The position numbers and the translations under genes are program-made. A DNA stretch of 64,000 nucleotides from Pholis gunnellus (lineage: Eukaryota > Chordata > Actinopteri > Perciformes > Pholidae), in NCBI GenBank assembly GCA_910591455.2, contig OU342807.1:19241623-19305622 (forward strand), written 5' to 3'. A model generated the notes under the pieces. The model was not told the origin of the DNA. It did no database searches and saw only the letters and a program-made list of their open reading frames with translations. Below are positions 50,563 through 61,250 of the stretch, piece by piece. Positions within the stretch are counted from its first letter, which is position 1; each line of letters opens with the position of its first letter.

Positions 50563-51062
50563 CTTACGTTAGGCAACACTTGGTACCCTTTCACATCCTC
50601 TGGCAAGAGGGTGTCGCCCATCTTCACTGCCTTGTTCACTTGCATTCCCACTAATCTCCACATCTCCTCGCCCGCGATGCCCATTGGCTCGACCACTTCC
50701 ACCTTCATCATCACCAGAGTCAGGGCAGTGTTTATGGGGATCAGCTGGTTGGCCACCACGGACGCACCCTCCTTGAAGAATAGAAAATAAAAGGTCTGAC
50801 ATTATTATTGTTGTCATAGAACAGTAGAAAAAAAATGTTAAAAAATGTTTTCTCAAAGGTACTCTGTCTTTCTAAACTGTAAACATTTTATTTTACTGTG
50901 ACTCGCATTTTTGAATTTTTTTTTTTTTGTAGAGCAAGAATATCTCACCTGATCATCGCACAGCTGGATGCCGGTTGAAGTAATTTTGTCCACTGAAAAG
51001 ACAATGAAAAACAAACCAGTGAAAAAATGGAATGAATTAGCGGAGAACGAAGTGAAAGCCAT
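50553..51062 (-). CDS. Unnamed small secreted-type protein, type B, apparently intact
   Basis: I do not recognise this family. Exon 1 (51,062-50,949, 114 nt) encodes 38 aa: a leader with the hydrophobic core FHFFTGLFFIVFS, then VDKITSTGIQLCDDQ. Exon 2 starts at 50,771 after 'ttctattcttcaag' and encodes EGASVVANQLIPINTALTLV..., GEEMWRLVGMQVNKAV and LLPEDVKGYQVLPN. If the donor after LPN (50,568/50,567) is not used, the frame stops four codons later at 50,553, giving 110 aa. If it is used, a third exon is needed. CCAAT (51,177-51,181) and TATA (about 51,107-51,118) boxes lie at usual spacing. The mature chain would be mostly helical with one Cys. It may be a secreted or membrane-anchored peptide. 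Confidence 0.55.
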
Positions 51063-51104
51063 AGCTGAGACTTGAATCTGACATGACAGGTTCATGTGCT
51101 GCAC

Positions 51105-51185
51105 ATCTAATATATAGTGTGTGGGAGGACTTTCCTGGAGCGGAAGCTCCTGATCAATCGGCATATCATGTTTCCTATTGGCCTG
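51105..51185 (-). promoter_or_regulatory. CCAAT + TATA promoter of the 51-kb copy
   Basis: On the minus strand 'ggCCAATagg' (51,177-51,181) is followed about 60 nt downstream by 'actatatattag' (51,107-51,118), which lies about 45 nt before the ATG. The same arrangement is found in the 46- and 56-kb copies, where the TATA region reads actgtatattag. Between them this copy alone reads 'ggaaagtcc', an NF-kappaB-like word; the others read 'ggcaagtcc'. Confidence 0.55.
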
Positions 51186-51526
51186 AAAGTGGTAGGCCAC
51201 TGAGACTGGCACACTAGCACCGCCTCCTTATGCCAACAGTAATGGAAATGTTATATTCGTATCAGTAAACTGTTTTATAGCTTGTTTTTGTGCAAACTAT
51301 GACAAACTTTCATTAACTTGTGATCCATGCATTAGCCGACTGCCTGCATACATATCCTGTTATTGCTGTCGAATAACAAGCACTTATATGCACATGTTCT
51401 AAGCTTTACGGATAAAAAGTATATCTGTGTTCATTGTTACGCAGATTAAGCCTTTCTTTTCTACCATGGCTTGGAGCAGGATGTTCCAGTAAACAGCACC
51501 CCACACTTGATCAATATAACTCTTTG

Positions 51527-52068
51527 TGTAAGGTTTTTGCAGAAAATAAAGGGCTGGATCCAAATACAGGGAGACGCCGGAACCGGAAGGTTGGATAATT
51601 GTGGGTTTAATTGTAACAAAAAAGTATTCAACACAAAAACGTGTGAATCACAAGTCCATGAAAATAAAACATCCAAAGAATCAGGGAACACGGCAAAAGG
51701 CAGCAGACACGAAATGTATCAGGAGGAAATGGCAGGCCGACGACAGACAGACCAGGTTACACCAAAGACAAACGAACACTGAGCAAAGGGACACACAAGG
51801 TTTAAATACACAAAGAAGGTGCAGGTGATTAGACACAGCAGGTTTCAATTAAGAGTGGGGCAGACAATGACGAGAGGAACAGACAGGGGCAGAAAGTGAA
51901 GTGAAGCACACTGAGGAGGTGCAGGTGATTGAACGCAGCAGTGTCTAATTAGGGAAGGGCAGACCATCACAGGGGTAAGACAGACAAAGGCAGGAAATAA
52001 AGTGCAAGACACATGGAACATCTCAATGAAACAGAATAAATAACTAAATCCAAACATAAAACGTGACA
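51527..52068 (-). mobile_element. 542-bp solo LTR of a Ty3/Gypsy-type element
   Basis: The insert begins TG and ends CA (minus-strand reading TGTCACG...CCTTACA) and is flanked by the 5-bp direct repeat CTTTG (51,522-51,526 and 52,069-52,073). The host spacer is uninterrupted in the other array copies, giving an empty site. Read on the minus strand it has a TATA-like 'tatttaaacc' and ends in a poly(A)-signal-containing R/U5-like part. No internal region remains, so it is a solo LTR made by LTR-LTR recombination. Confidence 0.85.
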
Positions 52069-53099
52069 CTTTGTGACCTTATCTCTGGAGCGCGCACTTC
52101 TACAGACTCTTTGTGACTCTGTATAACTGTTCCTCCTCTTGCAAGAATGAGTAATTTAAGACAAGTTCTGTTTCACGATATTCTTCATTTCAGCTTAAAA
52201 ATACTCAACAGCGGGTAAAATGATTTTCCACCACAATATGCAAATTACAGAGTTTCACTATGATAAAAACTAAACGAAAACGTTAATTTTTCACCCTTCC
52301 CAAAATCATACGAGAAAAGACAAAAAAGATGCATCATAGTTCAGTCAGGAAGACTATACTCTTGCATGCCTAAGCCCGTAGTTTATTTCTCATACATCTG
52401 CCAATCACTCACGCATGCACACTCATTATATGCTTGCTGTTATTGTTTGGGGCTGTTGATCATGATATCAGCTGTCTAGATCAGCTGTCTCTTCTATCCA
52501 ATAGCACAATGACACAATGGAGATGTTAGCCTATCATCTTGCTGCTGTCTCTCTTAAAAAGGATTGTCTCTTTCAGTGCTGTTACGCAATATTTAGAAAC
52601 TATTACTATTAAAGGGCCACACGTAGCACCCTAGATAAATGTAACCTTCCTCTCAAATACAGCAGGCCTACGTGTATCTAGGTAGAGACTACAAACGCAA
52701 TTTTAATAAGTGTGAGGAAAAGTTGGCAGGGGCAGATTTTTACAAACAGAGATGACGATGTTCATATCACATGAGAAATGTTGCTATTGAGTGAGGACAT
52801 TTTACAAGCCTTCCATAGTGCTTATCTCAAATTGAACAGCTGGTGCTTATATTTTCCCTGATCAGACCTGAATCATGCACGTGTCCTCACATCCCACATT
52901 TGAGGGTTGAAGGTTGTCTGCGTGTGGTGCATAACACCACACGCAGACCTGTGTATTCTGTGTAGTTTGCATTTTTGTAACTGCAGTTCTTTTTGTTCTG
53001 ACCGGAGCATTTTTGTAAAAAAGGATCTATATGTTACAAGTTCCTTCCTGCAGAGTTGGGTGATGATTCTCTGAGTTCGTCACTACAATCAACCTCTTT

Positions 53100-54900
53100 C
53101 ATATTACACAGTCGTGACCCACTATTAGAAAATATTGATTAGTGCATCTATAAGTTCAATTTATCATATTATTAATGGCAAAAACACCCAAGTCCAATTA
53201 TTAAAACACGCTTGCTTCAAACAAATCTATACGCATCCTACTCCTGAATAATATATTTTGAAGATTCATTTGGGGAAATAAATAAAAAAGTGTTGAGTAG
53301 AAACAAAACACACAAAACGTAGGCCTATATGACTTAGCATGAAAAATCAAAGGTGAATTTTCTGCTTCCAGTACGTGTAACACATTGCTACACAAAGAAA
53401 TGTACTGTATACAAATGTGCATGTCACTTTTTCAGAAAAAATTCTACTCGACACCTAGTGTGAAATCAATAATCAGGAGATTTATTCTTGCAAGAAGGAG
53501 CAGAGTCACAGTTATGTGTCACGTAGCTTGCTCAGAGATCTGTCTCTTAGTTTCTGTCTTTCATACACAATGATAAACAAGCATCATAACAGGGTAATGT
53601 GACTGTTTGAACCGGTTTGAAACAGTACTTCCTTATCTTCCTTCGAAACAAATGTCGATGGTGAGACTTAGTGCAGGTGTGTTATCTGTCTTCCAAGACA
53701 TTCTGTGGATTGCAAGGTCACTGCTATGATGAAGCAGTTTCACTGTTCGTTTTTCAGTTACCACGCATCATGGAAAAGTACAAGCATTATGCATATATCA
53801 TTGTGTATTTTTCCAACACGCTGAACAACAGTGGCACACCCCCGGGAAAGGTACATACGGCCGAACAATAGTGGCACACCTCAAGGAAAGGTACATACGG
53901 CCGAACAATAGTGGCGCACCCCTAGATTGTGAGACTGAGTGCAGGTGTGTTATTTGTCTTCCAAGACATTCTGTGTTTTGCAAGGTCACTGCTATGATGA
54001 AGCAGTTTCAGTTAGTCTGTTTTTCAGTTACCACGCATCATGGAAAAGTACAAGCATTATGCATGTATCATTGTGTATTTTTCCAACACGCTGAACCACA
54101 GTGCCACACCCCAAGGAAAGGTACATACGGCTGAACCACAGGTGCACACCATCGGCATCTTTTCGATCTCGGCGTCACTCCCTCAGACACTGAATTAAAA
54201 TAGCATTAAGAGTGAAACGCTGAATTGAAATGGTATCAAGAACAGTGTAATAGAACTGCATCACAGTCTAGCTTGTTAACAAGTCTTATACACATTTATA
54301 GTTAATTTGAACTGCATGAACTCACACATGAATGAAAACAATAAAGAGAGAGAACACCTTGAAAGAGGACTTGACTGCAGCGTCTGGCTGGTATCCTCAA
54401 TCTCTGATGACGAGTGACTGTAAAACAAACAAAATAAAGAAATTACAAACTCAATGTTCTGAACTTCTGGAAAGGTCTATGACATCCAGGATAAACACAC
54501 TTAAAGAAGCTTTGGTTGTGTAACTGTGGGTTCGCACCGTTGAAAAACAACCATAACTTTCCAGCAATTCATTAGTAGTAATATTAATAGTATCATTATA
54601 ATTATAATAATTACAATTACAGAACAGAACTGGGTAAATGAGCCCCTTGATTCAATGAAGTACCAACAAGGCAAGACAACAGTTCAGTGTCTTGCCCTGG
54701 AGCATGTTCACGGAGATGAAAAAATTAGTAAAAGACATTTGGCTCAGTGTTTTTGGACATTTGGGACATTAATGCACACAATAAACAGTTTACAGTTCAC
54801 TACAATACTGGCTGGATGGAGTTAAAATTCAGTCAGAGATGAGTTGAAAATCTCGCTTGGATAAATCCAGCTGTACAACAGCTTCATCTAGTGGTTCAAG
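53100..54900. other. Interruption of the array by non-array sequence
   Basis: After array sequence ends near 53,330, about 1.5 kb of sequence unrelated to the unit follows, including a 268-bp tandem duplication. Array sequence resumes near 54,920 with 'tcctactcctgaataatata', the same word present at about 53,235, so the interruption lies inside a duplicated part of the unit. Confidence 0.55.
53661..54150. repeat. 268-bp tandem duplication with ~37-bp subrepeats
   Basis: 'gtgagact.agtgcaggtgtg' occurs at 53,661 and 53,929, and the two copies run in parallel through 'ccacgcatcatggaaaagta' to 'tccaacacgctgaac'. Inside, units containing 'ggtacatacggc' and 'gaacaatagtggc.cacc' repeat about every 37-40 bp between 53,820 and 54,150. 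Confidence 0.85.
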
Positions 54901-54910
54901 TACAACATTA
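54784..54910. repeat. Direct repeat flanking the 55-56-kb copy, left
   Basis: Begins 'aacagtttacagttcactac' and ends 'gttcaagtacaacatta'. It is nearly identical to 56,855-56,997 except for a small internal insertion in the right copy. Confidence 0.9.
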
Positions 54911-55074
54911 TTTCATCCTACTCCTGAATAATATATTTTGAAGATTCATTTGAGGAAAGAAATAAAAAGGTGTTAAATAGAAACAAAACACTTCATACAA
55001 TTATTGTAAGTAAGTGTTAATTGTTGGACATTTCTGTCATGTATTTGACATGCAGACATATGGGGGAATAATTA

Positions 55075-56201
55075 TTACTGTGGTTGACATTTGGAAAAGA
55101 AAGAAAAAGCTAGATGAAGCATGAAACAATTCAAAATCAAAGTAGTTAAAAATAAATATTGAACTAAAAAATGCAAGGGGAGGTTAGTTAGAGCAACATA
55201 CACATAACCAATGAGCTCAGAGAAAGGCTGCTTGTAGAAGTCTTCATCTAGCACCCTGGACAAACATCCGCCCAAAACGACAGAGCAGCAAGGAGAGAAG
55301 AGAGACAGCGATAAAAGGGAGAAGAGGATGGAAACAACAAGCATTATAGGTTACCACACAACAATAAGCTAAGGCAAAGGCTCAGGGTTTTCTGAGGACT
55401 CCTAAATCAATGTGTCAGGTGGTTTCACAGGCTCAGAGAGGCTGTCAGCTGATTGTGTCCAAACTCCACGAATCTTTAATGAAACGTCTGTGGTGTTCCG
55501 TAACACACCATCAGCTCTTCACACAAAACTAATTCCACAAAGAGGAGAGCAACTTCAAAACACCTTCTGAACCAATCAGTCAATTAATTGAATCCCCACA
55601 ATATGTAACTAACTGTTAATAATAATAGTAATGATTTTAAGTAGTTAACGGAAGATAGCACAAAAGATGTGCTAGTTACAGCTTCTCTAATGTAAGGACT
55701 CATTTGCTTACCGTATTCATGAATGCAGTACCCTTTCACATCCTCTGGCAAGAGGGTGTTGCCCATGTTCACTGCCTTGTTCACTTGCATTCCCACTAAT
55801 TTCCACATCTCCTCGCCCGGGATGCCCATTGGCTCGACCACCTTCATCTTCATCATCACCAGAGTCAGGACAGTATTTATGGGGATCAGCTGGTTGGCCA
55901 CCACGGACTCACCCAGCTTGAAGAATAGAAAATAAAAGGTCTGACATTATTATTGTTCTCATGGCATAATTGAAAAAAAACGGTTCTCTCTCTTTCTAAA
56001 CAGTGACCATGTAATGTTACTGTGGCTCACATTTTTGAATTATTTTTTTGTGGAGCAAGAATATCTCACCTGGATGCCGGTTTGAGTCATTTTTTCCACA
56101 GAAAAGAAAATGAAAAACAAACCAGTGACAATAACGGAATGAATTAGCGGAGAACGAAGTGAAAGCCATAGCTGAGACTTGAATCTGACAGACAGTTTCA
56201 T
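55075..56201 (-). CDS. Unnamed small secreted-type protein, type A, apparently intact
   Basis: This is the only A copy keeping exon 1, exon 2, a third-exon candidate and promoter. Exon 1 is read from the ATG at 56,201 (MKLSVRFKSQ...) to 56,070; the hydrophobic core is VIVTGLFFIFFS. A one-base deletion and a one-base insertion relative to the 51-kb copy cancel out, so the frame is kept from this ATG but not from the next one. Exon 1 lacks the 15 nt encoding LCDDQ. Exon 2 is 55,916-55,712 (205 nt). A possible exon 3 starts at 55,247 after 'gtgctag' and reads DEDFYKQPFSELIGYVYVAL, then a hydrophobic tail to a stop at 55,075; total 169 aa. Exon 3 is the weak part: another acceptor would end the protein within three codons. 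Family unknown. Confidence 0.45.
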
Positions 56202-56214
56202 GTGCTGCACATCT

Positions 56215-56300
56215 AATATACAGTGTGTGGGAGGACTTGCCTGGAGCGGCTGCTCCTGATCAATGAGCATATCATGTTTCCTATTGGCCTGAAAGTGGTA
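56215..56300 (-). promoter_or_regulatory. CCAAT + TATA-like promoter of the 56-kb copy
   Basis: Minus strand 'ggccaatagg' (about 56,282-56,291) and 'actgtatattag' (about 56,213-56,224), as in the other copies with exon 1. The TATA-like box is about 15-20 nt upstream of the MKL start codon, so the 5' UTR may be very short if that ATG is used. Confidence 0.45.
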
Positions 56301-56854
56301 GGCCACTGAGACTGGCACACTAGCACCGCCTCCTTATGCCAACTGTAATGGAAATGTTATATTCTTATCAGTAAACTGTTTTATAGCTATTTTTTGTGCA
56401 AACTATCACAAGCTTTCATTGTATAAATTGTGATCCGACTGCCTGCACACATATCCTCTTCTTCTTGCTGTCGAATAACAAGCACTTATATGCACATGTT
56501 CTATGCTTTACGGATATAACATATATCTGTGTGTCCATTGTTACGCAGAAAAAGCCTCTCTTTTACTACCACGGCTTGGAGCAGGATGTTCCAGTAACAG
56601 CAGCCCACACTTGATCAATATAACTCTGTGACTTTATCTCTGGAGTGTGCACTTCTACAGACTCTGCATAACTGTTCCTCCTCTTGCAAGAATGAATAAT
56701 TTCAAAGACAAGTTCTGTTTCACAATATTCTTCATTTCAGCTTAAAAAAACTCAACAGCGGGTAAAATGATTTTCCACCACAATATGCAAATTACAGAGT
56801 TTCACTATGATAAAGACTAAACGAAAACATTTAGTTGAATTTAACATTCAATTC

Positions 56855-56997
56855 AACAGTTTACAGTTCACTACAATACTGGCTGGATGGAGTTAAACAA
56901 AGTTCCTATCTGTATTCAGTCAGAGATGAGTTGAAAATCTCGCTTGGATAAATCTAGCTGTACAACAGCTTCTTCTAGTGGTTCAAGTACAACATTA
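56855..56997. repeat. Direct repeat flanking the 55-56-kb copy, right
   Basis: Second copy of the 54,784-54,910 sequence; it contains an extra 'caaagttcctatctgt'. Together the two bracket a ~1.94-kb module containing the apparently intact type A gene. Confidence 0.9.
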
Positions 56998-57489
56998 CTT
57001 CTATTTTTGTTTTCCCTAAAAGAATACCAGAAATCTTAACGTGTCAAAATAGAAAAGTGTTGGCAGAAAGTATTGACTCACCAAATGTGTAATGACCTTT
57101 TCGTAGTGTTCTCACCAAATAAGCTTCTAAATTGAACTGTGGTAAGTGTTGTTAAGAAAGCATCTTGCAGATATTCTCTTTGTTAAACTGAGATTTGGTT
57201 TAGTAAATAGTTGCATGTTAATGGTTACGGTGCTATGCAGGAAGAAAAGCTAATGCATTCAAGAGGGGCGATAAAGAACTCGGACTCTCTTTACATTTGC
57301 GGTAATGATTCTTGTGCCTAAGAAGCCCATTGTTAGCCGTCTAAATGGCTACAGACTTCATCTGTTGTAATCAAAGCGTCTGAGCATAGAGTATGTAAAC
57401 TTGTGTCAGTGTTGTGCTAGATCAGTTTGCGTACAGGGCTAATAGATTGGTGCATGATGCTGTATCTCTCGGTCTGCACTTCATCTTGC

Positions 57490-58215
57490 TGTCACAGTTC
57501 AGCTCCGCACCTTCCTCACTCTACTTGTCAGTCACTCCCTCCTCATCAGTCAAACTCCTTTCACCTGTTCACTCACCTATCTCTGATCACTAATCAAGCC
57601 ACTATATAGACTCCTGCCTCCCAGACACATATTGCCAGATTGTCCTTGGCTTTTCTATGCCAGACTCTCCATCACGGACTGATCGCCTGTTACCGACCCT
57701 GCCTGCCCCTGTTCTACTCATCTCGCCTTATTCCTGGTAAACCCACCAGCCTACTGTTCCTGACTCTGACTCTGCCTGCAAGTTTGTACTAAAAGCCAAC
57801 GATCCCTGGAATCTGGTGTGTTGCATTTGGGTGTCCTGAAGAGGATCGAGGGGGCTCTCCAGCAACATGAGGCGCTGATGACAAACATCGCCGCTGAGAC
57901 ACGTCAGTCAGCGGCAGCCCAGGAGCAGGCTCTGTCTGCGTTAGCCGATCAGGTCCAACAGCAGCCCTGACCCAGCATGCAGTCTCAGCTCCTTCTCCTG
58001 TCCCTCTGATGCCCGCTCCAGCACACGAGCCCCGTATGGGAATCTCCAAGGGCCCTGATCCTACCGGGGGACTTATGGATCTGCGTCAGGGAGACCCGAC
58101 AGTTGCAGACTATGCCATTGAGTTTTGCACGCCTTAGCGACTGGAACTCTGAAGATCAGTGTGACGCTTTTTTGGCTGACATTCTGGATGCCCCTCTCAT
58201 CAGGGCGTTTCACAG
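57490..58215 (+). mobile_element. Ty3/Gypsy remnant: LTR and broken gag
   Basis: LTR-like sequence starts 'tgtcacagttcagctccgca', has 'actatatagactcctgcc' (TATA and start-region type) and runs to 'gcatttgggtgtcctg' near 57,836. It joins a gag fragment reading RIEGALQQHEALMTNIA, SALADQVQQ, then after a stop HEPRMGISKGPDPTGG, LRQGDPTVADYAIEF and a QCDAFLADIL-like segment. This order resembles the gag start of fish Sushi/Mart-type Gypsy elements. Stops, a frameshift and loss of the sequence between LTR and gag show it is dead. Confidence 0.7.
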
Positions 58216-58666
58216 TCCCGCAGCACACCAACTGTGACGTGCTTAAAACATGACCACAGCCTATGCTTGTACCAATTGAACACGCATCAGAAGGGTGTGC
58301 CAATGATCCAAAACATTTTAGACGTCACACATGCGCAATCCACTGTTTAGTTTAAAAAGGCCGATTCTGCAACATCTGAGTTTTCCCTCCCATTAGGACT
58401 ATGGAAGTAACGTTTCTGTGTAATACTTATGTTTATTATAGCTTGCTATTTCACAAATATAATCTCACTAAACAGTTAGTGTTTCCATTTATTTTACTTG
58501 ATAAAGAAATCAATTGAATTGACCGGTGATTCTGGATGTTTATTATATACTTGGATGATATAATTTCTTACAAATTGATTATGAAACTCATTGACATGTC
58601 TCATTATACAGTTTAACAGACATGGAGGTCCGATGTCTGGGTTTCACCTCATCGTAGGAGATAATG

Positions 58667-58698
<32 letters not shown>

Positions 58699-58917
58699 CT
58701 CTGTTAAACTATTCCTTGTTGTTAGACCTCCGAAACATCTGTGGGGAACGAGCTCTATCCATTCAGCTGAATTATTATTATTTTCTGTTCAATAAATGTT
58801 TTTTTGTATTTCAGAGTTTTCTCATCTCGGGTTATTTCTTACAGGGAGGTTAAAAAGAATTTTCCACCACCGCTTTTAGACAATAAAAAGTTATTTGAGC
58901 AAAGAAGTTATCGGTTT
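58216..58917. other. Unique AT-rich sequence with an (AT)n run
   Basis: No gene seen. An (AT)n run at 58,670-58,697 is bracketed by the inverted words 'agtttaacag' (about 58,610) and 'ctgttaaact' (about 58,700), with partly complementary flanking sequence, suggesting a small foldback element. The array resumes at about 58,918. Confidence 0.5.
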
Positions 58918-59097
58918 TAACCCCAGCTGTGATATATTGAAACTATCAGAGCAATGCACAGCCCAATTACTCATCATCCAGTACTTCAATGTCGGAAAAT
59001 TCCCATCACCACCAAACAAAATGACCAATATCCCCAGAGGAATCTCAAGTTATGGGCCTTTTCTACCAATTCATAAACTCCTTGGCACCCTCACACC

Positions 59098-59206
59098 TTG
59101 TTTACGCAGTACCCTTTCACCAGCTATGGCAAGAGGGTGTCGTCCTTCTCCACTGCCTTGTTCACTTGCATTCCCACTAACTTGCACATGTCCTCGGCCG
59201 CGATGC
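59098..59206 (-). pseudogene. Degenerate exon 2, duplicate of the 42.6-kb fragment
   Basis: Same truncated, stop-containing exon 2 fragment and the same joint to 'tcttgcaagaat' as at 42,610-42,720, showing that the fragment was already broken before this duplication. Confidence 0.75.
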
Positions 59207-60493
59207 CTCTTGCAAGAATACATTATCTAAAAGACAAGTTCTGTTTCACGACCTTCTTTATTTCAGCTTAAAAAGACACAACAGCGGGTACAATTATTTT
59301 CCACCACAATATGCACATTACAGAGGTTCACTATGATCAAAACATTAATTTGAACCCTGTGACAACGGTTCTAGTTAATACAATATTTTGGGTTAAAAGC
59401 AAACAGACAGGTGAAAAACTCTCCCATGCTCCTAAAATCATATGAGAAAATTCAAAATACTCTCCTCATGCATGCACACTCATTATATGCTTGCTGTTAT
59501 TGTTTGGGGCTGTTGATCATGATATCAGCTGTCTAGATCAGCTGGTCTCTTCTATCCAATAGCACAATGACATTGTTAGCCTATCATCTTGCTGCTGTCT
59601 CTCTTAAAAAGGACTGTCTCTCTACCTTCAGTACGTGTTGTTACTCAACATTTAGAATCTATTACTATTAAAGGTCCACATGTAGCACCCTCGAAAAATG
59701 TAACCTTCCTCTCGAATACAGCAGGCCTACATGTACCTAAGTAGAGACTACAAACAATTTTAATAAGTGCGAGGGAAAAGTTGGCAGGGTCAGATTTTTT
59801 TCAAACAGATGTTCATATCACATGAGAAATGTTGCTATTGAGTGAGGACATTTTACAAGCCTGCCATAATGCTTATCTCAAATAGAACAGCTGGTGCTTA
59901 TATTTTCCTGATCAGACCTGAATCATACAGAAGACTGCACATGTCGTCACATCCCACATTTGAGGGTTGTCTGCGTGTGGTGCATAACATCACACCCAGA
60001 CCTGTTCATTCTGTGTAGTTTGCATTTCTTTTTGTTCTGACCGGAGCATTTTTTTTAAAAAGGATCTATATGTTACAAGTTCCTTCCTGCAGAGTTGAGT
60101 GATGATTCTCTGAGTTCGCCACTACAAGCGACCTCTTTCATATTACACACGTGACCCACTGTTATATTTATTATATATATTTATTAGTGCAGCTATAAGT
60201 TCAATTTATCATATTATTAATGGCAAAAACACCCAAGTCCAATTATTAAACCACACTTGCTTCAAACAAATCTATACGCATCCTACTCCTGAATAATATA
60301 TTTTGAAGATTAATTTGAGGAAAGGAATAAAAAGGTGTTAAGTAGAAACAAAACACTTCATACAGTTATTGTAAGTAAGTGTTAATTGTTGGACATTTCT
60401 GTCATGTATTTGACATGCAGACATAATAATAAGTAATGAGATGATGACAATGGTTGGATGCTCGGAGTTGATGATAATGGAAGGGGAAAGAAA

Positions 60494-61250
60494 TCAAAAA
60501 ACATAAGAAGGGAGGATGTTAGTTGGAGCAACATACACATAACCAATGAGCTCAGAGAAAGGCTGCTTGTAGAAGTCTTCATCTAGCACCCTGGACAAAC
60601 ATCCGCCCAAAACGACAGAGCAGCAAGAAGAGAAGAGAGACAGCGATAAAAGGGAGAAGAGGATGGAAACAACAAGCATTTTAGGTTACCACACAACAAT
60701 AAGCTAAGGCAAAGGCTCAGGGTTTTGTGACGACTCCTAAATCAATGTGTCAGGTGGTTTCACAGGCTCAGAGAGGCTGTCAGCTGATTGTGTCCAACCT
60801 CCACGAATCTTTAATGAAACGTCTGTGGTGTTCCGTAACACACCATCAGCTCTTCACACACAAAACTAATTCCACAAAGAGGAGAGCAACTTCAAAACAC
60901 CTTCTGAACCAATCAGTCAATTAATTGAATTCCCATAATATGTAACTAACTGTTGATAATAATAATTATTTTAAGTAGTTAACGGAAGATACCAATAAAT
61001 ATGTGTTAATTACAGCTTCTCTAATGTAAGGACTCATTTGCTTACCGTATTCATGAATGCAGTACCCTTTCACATCCTCTGGCAAGAGGGTGTTGCCCAT
61101 GTTCACTGCCTTGTTCACTTGCATTCCCACTAATTTCCACATCTCCTCGCCCGGGATGCCCATTGGCTCGACCACCTTCATCTTCATCATCACCAGAGTC
61201 AGGACAGTATTTATGGGGATCAGCTGGTTGGCTACCACGGACTCACCCAG
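60494..61250 (-). pseudogene. Type A array copy lacking exon 1, duplicate of the 44-kb copy
   Basis: Exon 2 is 61,250-61,046 (205 nt, open; protein identical to the 44-kb copy) and the third-exon candidate starts at 60,582. The same 'ttcttaaa' deletion joint lies upstream, and no promoter is present. Confidence 0.6.

Noticed and set aside
57789..58049. 86-aa minus frame
   Set aside because: Antisense to the Gypsy gag fragment read on +.
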